64,000 nucleotides of DNA from Acanthosepion pharaonis (GCA_903632075.3 CAHIKZ030005641.1:1764501-1828500), one strand, 5' to 3'. Shown: positions 42,480 to 53,667, counted from the first letter of the stretch. The notes: generated by a model from the letters alone, not told the origin. Numbers and translations are program-made.

Positions 42480-44242
42480 AAAGTCCCATAAATGCAGACT
42501 GGGCGGAAATCTGCGGGGATTAAGACCCCAACGGATTGTCCCAGACTTCCAGTACCTACATCGGACGTAATTCGTCCTTCTGTGACAGTAACACCGACCT
42601 CTGTGGAGAAAGTAGGACCTTTAAATTAACTTAATTTAAAGGCTCTATATAGAGAGGGGTGGCGCAAAACCGGGACCCTCCCTGAACAAAATTGGGCTAG
42701 TTTCTTTAGCTCCGTGGACTCTATCTGATCCATCTGAAGCTTTGCGAAGGCATCTTTAGCTCCCGCAAGGTGGCCCCTAACCTTAAGGTTTCCACCGGCG
42801 CCGGAAAGAGATGCACTTAAATAGAGGCCTCAAGAGGGAATTCCTCTGAAAAGAAAGGTTCCTTTCAAGGGCTTGACGGTCGACAACGCAAATTTTCCCA
42901 CTTGGGGAAATGCCGTTTTTATTTTCCATGGGATGGTCTGTGGGAAGAAGAGGGGAGAAGACAGATCCCTAGAAGGGAAGAAAAGAAGGTTCCTCGTCTT
43001 ATCTTGTAAAGGTTCTTGTTCACTCCTTGCTGGCGAAGCAAGTGCAGATTGGGCTACCAGGACGTTCTTCGCCTTATTCCGACCGGCTTTCATCTCCCTT
43101 TTGGTGTATTTAGCGTCCTCTTTTTCCTCTTCGTACCTACCCGATTTCAGTGAGGAGGATCGCGGTGAAGGCATTTCCTCTACCTCCATGTAGAGCTCTT
43201 CCAGTTGCTGATCAGGCTGCTGCTGTTCTTGAGGGAGCTCCTTCTCTGGTTGCTGCTCCTGTTTGTGCTGTTCCAGCTGCTTTTGTTCCTGCAGCTTTTT
43301 GGATGCTGATGTTGTTTTCCCTGTTACTTAGTCTGCTATTGTTTTTGCTGCTATTGCTGCTGTTTGGGCTACTGCCGTTGTCGCTAATGCTGCTGTCTGG
43401 CAGCGCCTTTGTCTGGGACATCCTGCTAGGAAGACGGAATTGCCGCCTTAACTCCCCTCCTCACCACCTCAATCCACTCGTCAGGACTACTGGGGGCTTT
43501 CTTTGGTACTACTTCTCTGGGCTGCTCCGAAGTTGTTGGTTGAGGCGGCGGTGCCAGGTTCTTACCTGGACACAAATTCGACAAGTGTCCGACGGCACCA
43601 CAAGCTCAACAGTGAGGACGGCGGGTCTCAACGATAACAAAGATGTTTCGGCCGCCGCAAGTGACGACGTTGGAGACCTCATTAAACTTTAGACGGGTTA
43701 GTTTCTCCATGATTTCGAAATCACTGGTGGCAATGCCCGACTTTATACCCCTTCTACTGAACCGTATTCCGAGAAGAAGTCCCCCAAATAATCTTCCGTG
43801 ATGTACATGAGCACCCCATGTAAGGCTATTCTGGTCTTCCGGGTACCCATGTATTCCGTTTGTAGTCTTAAAGTCTTGGCGGCGAGAACACTCTCGGCTA
43901 TTGCTTTTGCAGCCTCCTCTGTTGCCAGCAGGATGTCCCATATGGCATTCGAACTACGGGCCAACACTTTGGCCTCGATATTTAAGGCCTTGAGAGCCTC
44001 TTCCATCATCTCTCTGTTGGCAGCAATAAATTTCCGCATCTTGACGTCGGCTGTCAACAGGGAGATGTTTCTTGTATTTATTACCTACATTACCGAAGGC
44101 ATCTGTAAATGTTCATGGCTTGAGATGAAGGAGCTATACTCCTTTCTCAGGCACTTGTAATCATGCCGATGTCGAATGTTGGATGGCCCTTGGCTCTTTT
44201 TCGGGTTTGGGGGTAGGGAGCTCCGCCATAGTGAAAGGGTTC
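42480..44242 (-). pseudogene. LINE ORF1 relic with CCHC zinc knuckle
   Basis: ATG near 44230-44232 starts MAELPTPKPEKEPRA. The block at 43740-44060 reads ADVKMRKFIAANREMMEEAL, LARSSNAIWDILLATEEAAK and RKTRIALHGVLMYITEDYLG. At about 43588-43630 the reading C-stop-ACGAVGHLSNLC has the CCHC spacing C-x2-C-x4-H-x4-C with an internal stop. A Gln/Asn/Ser-rich linker follows at 43220-43400, then MEVEEMPSPRSSSLK (43189) and the C-terminal block ending near 42480. The long plus-strand frame at 43150-43692 is only its antisense. Confidence 0.75.
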
Positions 44243-44434
44243 CCGCCGAGTACAAATAACGAAAGCACAGACAAAAAGAAAGATCATCTTAACAAATAAA
44301 TAAATAATAATGGGACGTAGACAAAAATATGACACTTACTCCGTAGCTGTCTCAAAGTCCAAAAAATCAAACACCAAACGAAAGAGGAGGGGACGCTTCC
44401 TTTCAATCTAGGAATGACCAATCAGCTTGGAATG

Positions 44435-45024
44435 ATCGCTAAAAAATTTCCCTTTCCCAAATTTATAGATGCATGCTGGGATTTCTTCGTAAGCAATAAA
44501 ATAGACCTCTTCTCAATCTCATCCGCTATATTTTTGTTCTTTCTTGTCTTGAAGTTAGAATGCTGTGATCTTTTTTTGTTTGTATCTCTTTTTGCGTGTT
44601 AGTTAACAATAGTTAACACCATTCTTATTTTGTCAACTTTTTACCTTACTTTGCCTACTTTGCATATATTGTTTGCTTAGGATTAGTTTTTATCCATTTT
44701 TTTTTTTTTTTTTTTTTGTCAATAATTATTGTCAATTCTGTTTTGGGGGCATTTCTGCCAATTACACTTAACTGTAGCCAATTACAAAATTACGGTTTTT
44801 TCTTTCAAGGGAAATAACAAGGACAATTTATTAAAGGGTTGTTTCCCTTGAAAGTTTCGCTTCAGGTTCTTTCATTCGAAAAGTATCAATTTTTGTAAAT
44901 TTCCTATTCAACTTTAAGAAGCAATTTAAAACAAAATACCGATATTATAACATTCGAGGGTCACAAACTAAATCTGTTAACAGTAATTAGTTTTTCATGT
45001 TTCTTTCAAACCAAGTCCTTTATG
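44435..45024. other. AT-rich DNA with hairpin repeat copy 2
   Basis: Holds the second copy of the hairpin-forming repeat at 44795-44905 (TTCAAGGGAAATAACAAGGA ... GTTTCCCTTGAA). No gene. Confidence 0.5.
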
Positions 45025-45280
45025 AAGAATAAGTTTCACCAAATAAATTTGAAAACATTTATGTGAGATGAAAACAACATTGTTACCCAAAAACAAAATC
45101 TTCTCTTGTATATTTTCTGAAATAATTATAATGATAATAATATTAATATTTCTAGAAATATATGTGAAAAAAGCCTTTCTGTATACAAAATGTGGGTGAT
45201 ATAGAGAGATGTTTGTCTACCCAATAAACCAAATTTTTATGTTTGTTAAATTCATCCTAAGTATCTTCCAGAGAATGAAA
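45025..45280 (+). repeat. 250-base dispersed repeat, copy 1
   Basis: Shares with 53668-53925 the blocks CATTTATGTGAGAT, AAACAAAATCTTCT, ATATTTTCTGAAATAA, TTTCTAGAAATATGTGAAAA (with a small insertion), GCCTTTCTG and ATGTGNGTGATATAG. No ORF or terminal repeats visible; class unknown. Confidence 0.75.
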
Positions 45281-45944
45281 TGTCAAAATTCAATTCATTG
45301 ATTTAATTTGTGATTTAATAAAAGAAAATGTAGTTTAATTAAAATCACCTATTTGAATGCAAAAATATACACTGTTGTATTTTGACTGATTTTATACCAT
45401 CTTTCCTTCTGTTTAAATCTTTTAAATTGGTATTTAAATCCTTTTACATATTCTAACTGGTTCAAAATTAGTATTGTCTGTGATTTTTGATATGGATTCA
45501 TGTGATCCATTTTACCCGCATTTAAGGAAATTTGAATAAGTTAATTGAAATTTGAAAGTAGAAATATGCACTTCCATTCATGACATACATTTGAATGTGA
45601 TTATCATAATTGGAGTAAAATTTTGAAGGCATGTTTAGCATAAAAAAAAATAGAAGCATTCAAAATAATTACAAGTAAATAGATCAACAGAAAACACTTT
45701 TTATGGGTGGAAATGCTGTTCAAAGGATTGTCATCTGGTGGCAAATACAACACAATAAATGATCTGGAGATGGTATGGAAAGTTCATAATCAACAAACTA
45801 GTCACTTTCAAACTATCACTTATTTCAATTCAATTCATACTTTATCATTACTAGCATTTCACAAGAAGTTTCATTCCATGCTTTTTATCACAGTGTATTG
45901 GATCAATTTACTGTACATTATAGCTATTATTATATAACCAATTA
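45281..45944. other. No recognisable gene
   Basis: AT-rich DNA; a 76-codon frame at 45707 has no motif. Confidence 0.35.
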
Positions 45945-46110
45945 TATTTCATCTGGTTATTGTTGCTTATTATTCAGACATAAGTCAAGGTCAATTCATT
46001 AGTCATTATTTCTCTCATTTAGGTACATGTCTTCTTCCAACTTTGTGATTGTTATTATCCAAGAAATCTACATCAATTTACTCTTCAATATTACTATCTT
46101 TTTATTTTAC

Positions 46111-46153
<43 letters not shown>

Positions 46154-46345
46154 CTATTGTTTTACTTGTCTTATTTCATTTTTATCTGAGAAATCAATGT
46201 TGATTTTACTCTTCATATAGATATATATTGTATACTATTACATATACTTGTCCTAGTCCAATTTTTTGCTAATTTTTGTCCCAAAATTCAAGGTTAATAC
46301 ATACTTCATTATTACTATCATTTACTATTTATCTTTTTATTATTT
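45945..46345. repeat. Degenerate tandem repeat array, part 1
   Basis: A unit near 65-75 bases with TCAAGGTCAATT, TTTATTACTATC and CTTGTCTTATTTCATTTTTATCTGA-like phrases recurs several times, interrupted by a (TA)n tract at 46112-46151. The same units continue at 48030-48480, beyond a mariner piece and a Penelope-like piece. Confidence 0.65.
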
Positions 46346-46349
46346 GTCT

Positions 46350-46861
46350 TCCTTTGTCTTTTTGACAGCCATGACTTTCGCAGGATGCAGAGTCCTGTTG
46401 CCAGACATAGGATCTTTCTACAGCCACCCTCTTGACCAAGAGCAGTACAACCCGCTCAAGGCACTTGATGTAGGCCTCTGTGTTGAGTTTGAGGCCCACA
46501 CTAACAAATTTGGGAGGACTTTTCTTATCAGATTGATCAGAGTGAGTTTTCTGAGATGCTGTGCCTTCAGAATCACTATTAGACTTATCCAACTCTTTTC
46601 AAATCCTCTGCACATTCCTCAGATTGACACCCAAACACTGTGAAATGTTTGTATTGGATCTTTTGGTGTGAATGCCAAGTAGTACAGTATTTTCAAAATT
46701 TTCAATTTTTTGGCAGAATGAATTGTGTCATGGTGCACTTTTTCTCACAAATGGTGCCCAACTGACCCTACAATACTGTGCAGTTGACAAAATCAAAAAC
46801 AAACAACGCATATGTGCAAAATCAAAAATATAAATTGGCAACGATTACCCATTGCACCTTG
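46350..46861 (-). mobile_element. Mariner copy, half element
   Basis: On the minus strand the TIR CAAGGTGCAATGGGTAATCG starts at 46861 and the transposase catalytic part reads KLNTEAYIKCLERVVLLLVK and RSYVWQQDSASCESHG at 46380-46500. Same family as the element at 30730-31583. The distal end and the third catalytic Asp are missing. Confidence 0.75.
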
Positions 46862-46864
46862 TGA

Positions 46865-46919
<55 letters not shown>
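46862..46919. repeat. (GT)n(AT)n microsatellite
   Basis: GTGTGT run followed by ATATAT, directly abutting the mariner TIR end. Confidence 0.9.
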
Positions 46920-46920
<1 letters not shown>

Positions 46921-47148
46921 CTTACTCCATCTTTTAGTTATTAAGATATTTAAAAAAAAAAGAGGAAAAGGACAAATGATCATGATACACTACATGTACA
47001 CATGTACACGCAGACAGGTACACATGTGCAAACATGAATCCGCATGGCTGCATATGCATACGCAGCAAACACAAAAAAAATGGACAAAACTTAAAACAAT
47101 GGTAAGTGAAAAATAAAAATATAAGCAGTAAATTTCTGATACCCACTA

Positions 47149-47463
47149 ACGAGTTTCTAATGGAGTCTGGTAAGTTTGTGTGCTTGTTTAAATGGGTTCT
47201 AATAGAGCTGTAATCAGATAGGTGTAATGTAAGACTTCTGGATAAGTATGTAGTTGTGTAACCGATGTGATTATTTATGAGTCTGGTTTGATCATGAACA
47301 CAGTTCCTTAAGGGGCATTTGAACTCATAGATAATGTTCGTTCTTTGTAATTTTGACTTAGTTGGTATGTTGTTATTTTTGAGAATAAGGTTAACTGTTT
47401 TAAATTTTTTATAATAGATAATTAATTTGATTTTTTTATTTGGGTCGATTGGGTTAGTGTATT
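47149..47463 (-). pseudogene. Penelope-like element, GIY-YIG endonuclease region
   Basis: An ATG-less open frame of about 105 codons: NPIDPNKKIKLIIYYKKFKT, NNNIPTKSKLQRTNIIYEFK, then CPLRNC and HIGYTTTYLSRSLTLHLS and HLNKHTN. Y-x-F-x-C-P...C and the IGYTT-L-S-R-x-L pattern are the GIY-YIG entry of Penelope-like retroelements. RT is absent here. It is bounded by a TAA near 47470. Missed by ATG-based gene calls. Confidence 0.75.
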
Positions 47464-47856
47464 TCCTTTAGAAACATACTAGTAGAAAACACAAATATAT
47501 TAACTGCATCCACCTGTAAAAAAGACTAAAAATAATGGAATCTTTAATAATAAAAAAGAAAAAGCCAACTCTTAACAATATTAACTATGAACAAAGCCAC
47601 AATGTGTTAACCATATTCAGAAATTAAAACATCCCTAGTACACACTAAGACATACATATAATGCACACACTCAATTAAGCTGAAAAATCAAATCATCCTT
47701 GATAATGGCTAAAGGTATAGCCGAAAGCGCTCAGAAATATAAAACATTTGAACAGTTTTTACACACTCTTTGTCCAGAAAAGAAAGCTCTTGTTAGAACA
47801 CAAGAAAAATTAAATAAAAAGCTCAACCGTAGTACCTTGTCTGTTGTTTTTAATGA

Positions 47857-47859
<3 letters not shown>

Positions 47860-47891
<32 letters not shown>

Positions 47892-48003
47892 CACGCTTTA
47901 GTGATCGTCAGACATTGAGCGCTTTCTAATAAGTACAGCACATATAATATATAAATAATTATACATATATATATTTATTTATATTTATATATACACACTT
48001 TTC

Positions 48004-48035
<32 letters not shown>

Positions 48036-48094
48036 GACATGTCAATTGACCTTGATTTTCTGAGAACTAAAAGCATGGAATAAGTGTGTGTATA

Positions 48095-48145
<51 letters not shown>
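47860..48145. repeat. Series of (TA)n tracts
   Basis: TA tracts at about 47861-47889, 48004-48037 and 48084-48142, separated by short AT-rich pieces. Confidence 0.85.
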
Positions 48146-48148
<3 letters not shown>

Positions 48149-48398
48149 TACATATACATATAATCTCAAGATCAATTGACACTTCATCATTAATATAATT
48201 CTATTTAATGCTGCTCTTTGTTCTTGTATCTGAAAAGTCAAGGTCAATTGAATCTTTTATTACTATCTTTTTATTACTTGCCTTGTTTCTTTTTATCTGA
48301 AAAGTCAAGCTCAGTTCACTCTTTATTATTACTATCATTTTATATCTAATTTTATTACTCTATTATTATTGTCACTTTTTATCATAACTATCTGGCTC

Positions 48399-48435
<37 letters not shown>

Positions 48436-48480
48436 CACTAATTCTACTCCAAGTTATTATTGTTGCTTTTTATTATAATT
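48030..48480. repeat. Degenerate tandem repeat array, part 2, with (TTA)n
   Basis: Units TGAAAAGTCAAGGTCAATT, TTTTATTACTATCTTTTTAT and ACTTGCCTTGTTTCTTTTTA match 45945-46345. A pure (TTA)n tract lies at about 48400-48435. Confidence 0.65.
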
Positions 48481-48660
48481 CCCTTTTTCAGTATATGCTT
48501 TGACAACACAAGTAAGCAGTATTAAATTATATACAGGTTAGATCCTTTTGCTAAACATTCATTTTGTCTCGCTCATAATAAATATAAATAATTATTGGAA
48601 CTGGTAGAAAATAAATAATTACTTCAACCATAACTGATGTGAAGGAGTGGGGATGATGAG

Positions 48661-50827
48661 CAGTGGTGATTCTACAGTGGGGGGAAGGGGCCAATGCTCA
48701 CCACTGAATTTTGGCTGACCCCTCGGTTGCCCACACCATCACCACTTTTCTAAGCTTAAAAAATTTAGGAAACTGATCAGTCTCTGATTTTGATAATTGC
48801 AGAATTAAACTGCATTGATTTTTTGTTCAATCTGCATAGAATTTTTTTCAGTGACATTTCATTAAATATAAACCCACGAGGAATAATTTCTCCAAAAATA
48901 TTTATAATTTTGTCAATTTCGTCAACGGGCATTCATAGTCAGCCTCGTGAATGAATTACTCGTCAGTGAATTTATTGACCCAAAATTTATGTTCAAAAAT
49001 ATAGATACATATAAAATAATAATAATAAGAAGAAGAAGAAGAATTGAATTTGAATAAAGAGACTTGCTGTCACTTGTTTTCTAGAAAAAGCCACCAGTTT
49101 TTAAAGCATAAAATACATGATAAATAATGTGACAGCTCTTAGAATAAATTAAAGGGCTCTAGGTAATAAACAAATTCAGTCATATTCCATCACTCTAATA
49201 AAGTGCTAGACAATTAGCACCATAGCACCATAGGTCAAAGAAAAACCCTTTGATCTCCTGTGAGGCCTATCAGACAAAATGCTTAGTTTTTCTAAAAGGA
49301 TCAGACAATTGTCTGAAAGAAATTTTGATTTATGACCCACCCCCACCCACTTTCACTGGTCCTTGTGCTTTGATTAAAAATAAAAGAAAAATTACTTTAA
49401 AAATGGAAAATAGCCCTGTTGATCTGAAATATAAACCCACAGGATTATAACACATTAAAGGACCGATATATATATATGCAAACAAGTATATGTATTATTA
49501 AACAACAAAATTTACAATGGACATAGACATTAAACATTTGTGTTTGTGTGTGAATGTAAAGGGTTTGTATTTTGGTGAATGTTCATACGTATGTGCATGT
49601 GTGTATAATATTCATGGTGTCTCCCACAAATGGAAAGATGCAATCTTCTGCAAGATCTTATATTGTAGATATTTTTGCTGAAAATGAAGAAGTGAAAAAG
49701 AGAACAAGGCAAGAAATTGCCCAGTATTTATAGTGTAGGGAGAGTGACCTCTAGTGAACAATTTGGACAATTAAGGAAGAGTTAACTCCAACAAACCTTT
49801 CATTGTAAAAATAATTATTTACAATTCTTTTCTTTCCATAAAACTTATATTTACAAATTCTTTTATTGTTGTTTGTTTGTGTGTTTCTTGTTTCACATAA
49901 TTGTCAAAAAGCCTGATTATTCTGATATTCTAATTTGTCTCTTTTTGAATAAATATTGACCAATAAAGTCAATATTTATTCAAAAAGGGACAAATTAGAA
50001 TATCAGGATTGTTAGTGGCGACAATATCTCTGACTACATTTTTAATACAAGGATATTTCTAGTTTAGAGATATCAAAATAAAACTCTGATAACCAAACCG
50101 ATCCACTACAAATTATCCGGTTATACCCCAGGTCCTACCATCAAAAACTTACATTTTTTGAGTAGTAGGGTAAATTGACTCTGCTCTTTAAGAAGTAAAT
50201 TTATTTGAATTTTGATGTAAAATAATTTACATTAACTTGGTATGTTAATTTGTGTCAATCCAGCTGCCCTATTTGATGTTTTTGCTTCTGGGTCATGGAG
50301 AAATTATATTATTTAAATTATTTCCTTATTTCAAAGTAGCTTCTTGATTGTATGGGCGGAGTTTGCCGAAAACATAGATTCATTTTTTAGCTGATTTTTG
50401 TATGCTTCTAGTGCCCACTGCATTTTAATTGATTTCATTGCATTATTTTATTTATGCATTTATTTTTGTGCTTTGAAACAGTTTTGTAGAGGAAAAAAGT
50501 CAGAGCAGATAAATTACACTGTTCTGCTAGTATTGATGTTAGTATTGACCCTTTGATTTTGTTTTGAAGTTAACCTCTTTTGTGGTCCAACAGCTTGAGA
50601 GTAGAAAAGAGGGCAAGAATAGATTAGAACTCCACTACTATGAATGAAATGTTATTTCATTTAATTTAGTAAAGGGACATACTTATACTAAAACTCATTC
50701 CTAAGTTGTGTATATGATAGTGGTGTAGTATAAAAATAAAGACACTGCTTGAATTGCACACCCCTCCTCCACAGAAAAATCTTGACCCCCAGTGCACCCA
50801 CCTTTCAGAGTTCCAGAATCGCCACTG
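48661..50827. mobile_element. Non-autonomous hAT with perfect target duplication
   Basis: Left end CAGTGGTGATTCTACA and right end (reverse complement) CAGTGGCGATTCTGGA agree at 13 of 16. The flanks are an identical ATGATGAG at 48653-48660 and 50828-50835. The 2.17 kb interior has no transposase frame. It holds a long perfect hairpin at 49922-50006. The identical 8-base duplication suggests a younger insertion than the hAT at 13295-27039. Confidence 0.85.
49922..50006. repeat. Long hairpin, 39-base arms
   Basis: Arms 49922-49960 and 49968-50006 are reverse complements with one mismatch, separated by a 7-base loop CAATAAA. It begins CTGATATTCTAATTTGTC. It could be a tiny fold-back insertion or a small-RNA precursor; the sequence alone cannot say. 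Confidence 0.9.
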
Positions 50828-50835
50828 ATGATGAG

Positions 50836-51360
50836 AAGTTAAATTAGAATATGTTTTAGTATATAGTCTTGCTGATTTCTTTTTGTTCATGTTTCCATTA
50901 CTTTTTTTTTGTTATTAACCTTTATCACTCAGTATTTGACTTCATTTGCTATATAAAAAGTTTATCCTACCACTGAAGGTAACTCTGATACCTGAACAAT
51001 AGTGTGTTTGAATTTCATAGTTGTGTTGTCATATACTTCTATGGCAGCAGAAAACAAGTTTGAGGTTCCTACTGTTGAGTGAAATTAACAATAAGGTTAC
51101 TACAAGAATACAGTGGAAAGGGAACTAATATTAATAAAGACTGCTAAAGGTTAAATATCTCACATTGCAATAATTGAAGATCTTCCAAGGAAGATGAAAT
51201 GTAAGAATCTGGATGCAAATTTACTGTGAATGATCTAGCAATTACAGCACTTTCTATACATTTTGTCTTAGTAAATTACTTTCTCTGTCATTTAGAGTCA
51301 CATTTTTAAATCAAAATTATGGTCAGACTCATTACTGTAAGCCACTAATGCAGTGAGTGT
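50836..51360. other. No recognisable gene
   Basis: AT-rich spacer. No motif seen. Confidence 0.35.
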
Positions 51361-51372
51361 GTTGCTTTGTAA

Positions 51373-51561
51373 AAGATCCCTTTTGTGTTCATATAATCTT
51401 TTATTTAAATTCCTTGAGGTTTCCCCTATGTATTTCTTGTGACAATCATTTGCTGTGTATTATGATCTAGTTTAAAGGGTTGTCTCAATGTAGATCCCTT
51501 TTTATGCTCATAGATATGGACTTTTAGGTTCCAAGATGTCTCACTAATGTAAGTGTTTTTC
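51373..51561 (-). pseudogene. Penelope-like GIY-YIG fragment, two successive motif copies
   Basis: The minus strand reads KNTYISETSWNLKVHIYEHK (51561-51500 region), then after about 50 bases CHKKYIGETSRNLNKRLYEH (51443-51373 region). Both are the YIG-E-T-x-R-x-L-x-x-R-x-x-E-H motif of GIY-YIG endonucleases as found in Penelope-like elements. Two adjacent copies imply a local duplication or two overlapping insertions. Stops lie between them. Confidence 0.65.
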
Positions 51562-52264
51562 AATGCAACCACTTTATTTGATAAATCCCAGCTTTTGAAG
51601 TGGTGTTGGATTTATTTTTCTCCCTAATTAGATCACTCTTGGAGGTGGTGGTAAAGACCCTAGTATTGGGGATAAATAATTTATATTCAAATCTTATAGA
51701 TAGTACTGAAAGATAGAATTATGAATTTTGCATTGTTAGAAATGCTATCAGTGTTGTTTAGTTTTGGGGATTTGTGGACTTTGTGTGCTCTTGTTTTAGT
51801 ATTGAAGATAAAATGATGTAGATATTGAAGATGTTTAAATGTTTGTTTTTTTTTGTTTTTTTTTTCAAAGTATTTCTCTTCTTCACACAGGTATTCTGAG
51901 CTTCATACTCTAAGCTAGAATCTTCTGACTAGTCTTGATTTTATTTTTGACTGCAGTGGGAATAGAAATTAGATAATTTTTGTTGGTGGTTTTACAGTAG
52001 ACTGTAAAATTACCTAAGATACTGTTGTAGAGTAGTTTTTACAGTGGAGGCTTGTATTTCAATAAGTCGGTCCTAAAAAGGGTCCGACGTACAAAACATT
52101 AGGTACTTGCAATAATAATTAATGACGCAGCAATCTAGTTGTGATGGTTGATACTTCAATGTCCGACAGACTCACTCAACTCCACTGAGCCCAACTGGCG
52201 ACTGCTACTACTACTACTACTTATTATGTGTGGGAGAGTCTATTAATAATAGAATAGGTACGTT
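51562..52264. other. No recognisable gene
   Basis: AT-rich DNA. A CTACTA triplet run lies at about 52205-52220. Confidence 0.35.
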
Positions 52265-52265
52265 C

Positions 52266-52368
52266 AGGTATGACAGATACATAGATGATGTTCTTTTATT
52301 ATATCCAAACAAGATAAATCTACTAAACCTCATAACAAAACTAGCCTTTTTTTCTCAGTATGCCTGTC
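52266..52368 (+). pseudogene. Reverse transcriptase catalytic block, Penelope-type
   Basis: Plus frame RYDRYIDDVLLLYPNKINLL then NLITKLAFFSQYA. R-Y-x-D-D is the RT catalytic box, and the R-Y-I-D-D-x-L wording fits Penelope-like or related RTs. It lies on the opposite strand from the nearby GIY-YIG fragments, so it derives from another copy or an inversion. Confidence 0.6.
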
Positions 52369-52540
52369 TTTAACATCTCTAGTTTTCGGATGTCTATTCT
52401 ATCTTATGTTATCAAGTGTTTATTCTCCTTAGGTGAGTATGGTTTATATACATGTTATTTTTTATACAAACCATCTGTAGTATCTGCGAGTCAATCAAGG
52501 GGGAATATATTTGCCCGCAAAACCTTGTCGGCAGCCTTGT

Positions 52541-52747
52541 AGGGATACAAATGGGATTATCTCCCAGTAGTTGAGATGATGTCATATGGCTCACCTGATG
52601 GCTGCTTAGCGACATTAATTCATAGTGCAAAAAGTGGCCCATCAGTCAGCTTCCAGGAGTTAAACCAAGCAGTTCCTTTTTTCAGTATGCGTGAGGCCTT
52701 GTCTTATCTGAGCAAGCTACCAAAGGATCAGTTCACAGGCCTATAGC
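52541..52747 (+). other. Unassigned open frame, possible exon or pseudogene piece
   Basis: After CCTTGTAG, splice-acceptor-like, the frame reads GYKWDYLPVVEMMSYGSPDG, CLATLIHSAKSGPSVSFQEL and FFSMREALSYLSKLPKDQFT, then a stop at 52745-52747. Composition and amphipathic pattern look protein-like rather than random, but I do not recognise the family and no matching exon was found nearby. A processed or retroelement piece is equally possible. Confidence 0.3.
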
Positions 52748-53478
52748 ACTGTTTTCATTTGGAAATATCTCTTCACCATATATAGAAACTACATCCAGCT
52801 CACAGTCCTCATGCTGGGAAAAGCCTATGACTTGCTGTTTCCTGTTTGAAGAATATGTCCTTGCTAGCCACTCAAATCCCCATTGGGAACCCTAAATATG
52901 GCTTTTACAAAAACACAGAAGAATCCTCTGGCAGCTCAAATTCCTGTTGGGAATCGTTACAAGTAAGACTCACTGTCTCTTCAACATTTTTGCACTGCTT
53001 GTGAGGTATACATGTGTTATAATTTCTCTGTGTGAAACATATGTAAATATGTGTATATAATTTTATGTTTGACTTAGCAGATAAAACTCTCTCTGAGAAC
53101 AAAGCATGTTTGTCATATTCCCTTTCTTTCAGCTATTCTGTTCTACCCATGGAATAAGGTATTGTTATAATGCCTATAATAGGGGAAATGCAAACTGAAG
53201 AATATTCCTTACTCCTTATAGTTCACCCATTAACTGGTGACATATGACATAATACATCCACCCAAAACATATGTGAAACTAACCATTAGCTTAACACCAT
53301 TTTGTGGTTAATATATAGCAATATTTTTTTTTTAATCCTGATATTATTTCTTACTATTATGAACATTATTCTCGTGGGATCATGTATCTGAGTAGACATT
53401 TGTTTTATATTTTTCATTTTTTTAAACAATAAAAGTAACATCTGCTGACTTAGATAATCAATATTCATTAAAGGAAAT
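52748..53478. other. No recognisable gene
   Basis: Mixed to AT-rich DNA. The phrase GGAATCGTTAC / GGGAACCC repeats loosely around 52880-52970 but gives no gene. Confidence 0.35.
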
Positions 53479-53632
53479 GTGCCTCTCATCAAGGATTGAA
53501 CCTGCATTCTGTTTATCCTATGAAACCACCTTTGCTAATGAGTCTCTTTTAGCTCAACAATTGAGAATGATTGATTTTAAAGTGGTTTCCTACAATAAAA
53601 CGTACCCAGGTTCAATCCCTGCCAAGAGGCAC
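53479..53632 (+). repeat. tRNA-like fold-back element, copy 1
   Basis: The right half (53542-53631) looks like a tRNA: acceptor GTCTCTT (53542-53548) pairs with AAGAGGC (53624-53630); an A-box-like TTAGCTCAACAATTGAGAA follows; GGTTCAATCCC (53609-53619) is a good B box in a CAGG/CCTG stem. The left arm (53479-53533) is a reverse-complement copy of the 3' half, including GGATTGAACCTG. So a tRNA-like unit is joined to an inverted copy of its own 3' half. It is most like a tRNA-derived SINE or pseudogene in fold-back form, not a functional tRNA gene. Confidence 0.6.
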
Positions 53633-53667
53633 ATATTACTTTTTTTTTTCATTTCTCTAAATTGACT

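Larger units (their letters stand above)
41065..44418 (-). mobile_element. Second Tx1-type LINE copy, internally deleted, with target duplication
   Basis: Minus-oriented copy of the family at 18887-24477. CAATCTGCTTGGAATG (41049-41064) and CAATCAGCTTGGAATG (44419-44434) match at 15 of 16, a target-site duplication. It contains 5' UTR, ORF1 with a CCHC knuckle, the start of ORF2 endonuclease, then a jump near 42160 directly to the ORF2 C-terminal part, and a 3' UTR with an expanded TTA tract. About 2.2 kb of ORF2, including RT, is gone. Confidence 0.85.

Noticed and set aside
43150..43692. 180-codon plus-strand frame, the longest ATG frame in the window
   Set aside because: It is antisense to the Gln/Ser-rich linker and zinc-knuckle part of the minus-strand LINE ORF1; its Leu-rich runs are the complement of Gln codons.
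53542..53631. Functional tRNA gene
   Set aside because: The cloverleaf is imperfect (weak D arm, long variable region, one extra base before the acceptor) and the unit is embedded in a fold-back with an inverted 3' half, so it is scored as a tRNA-like repeat.
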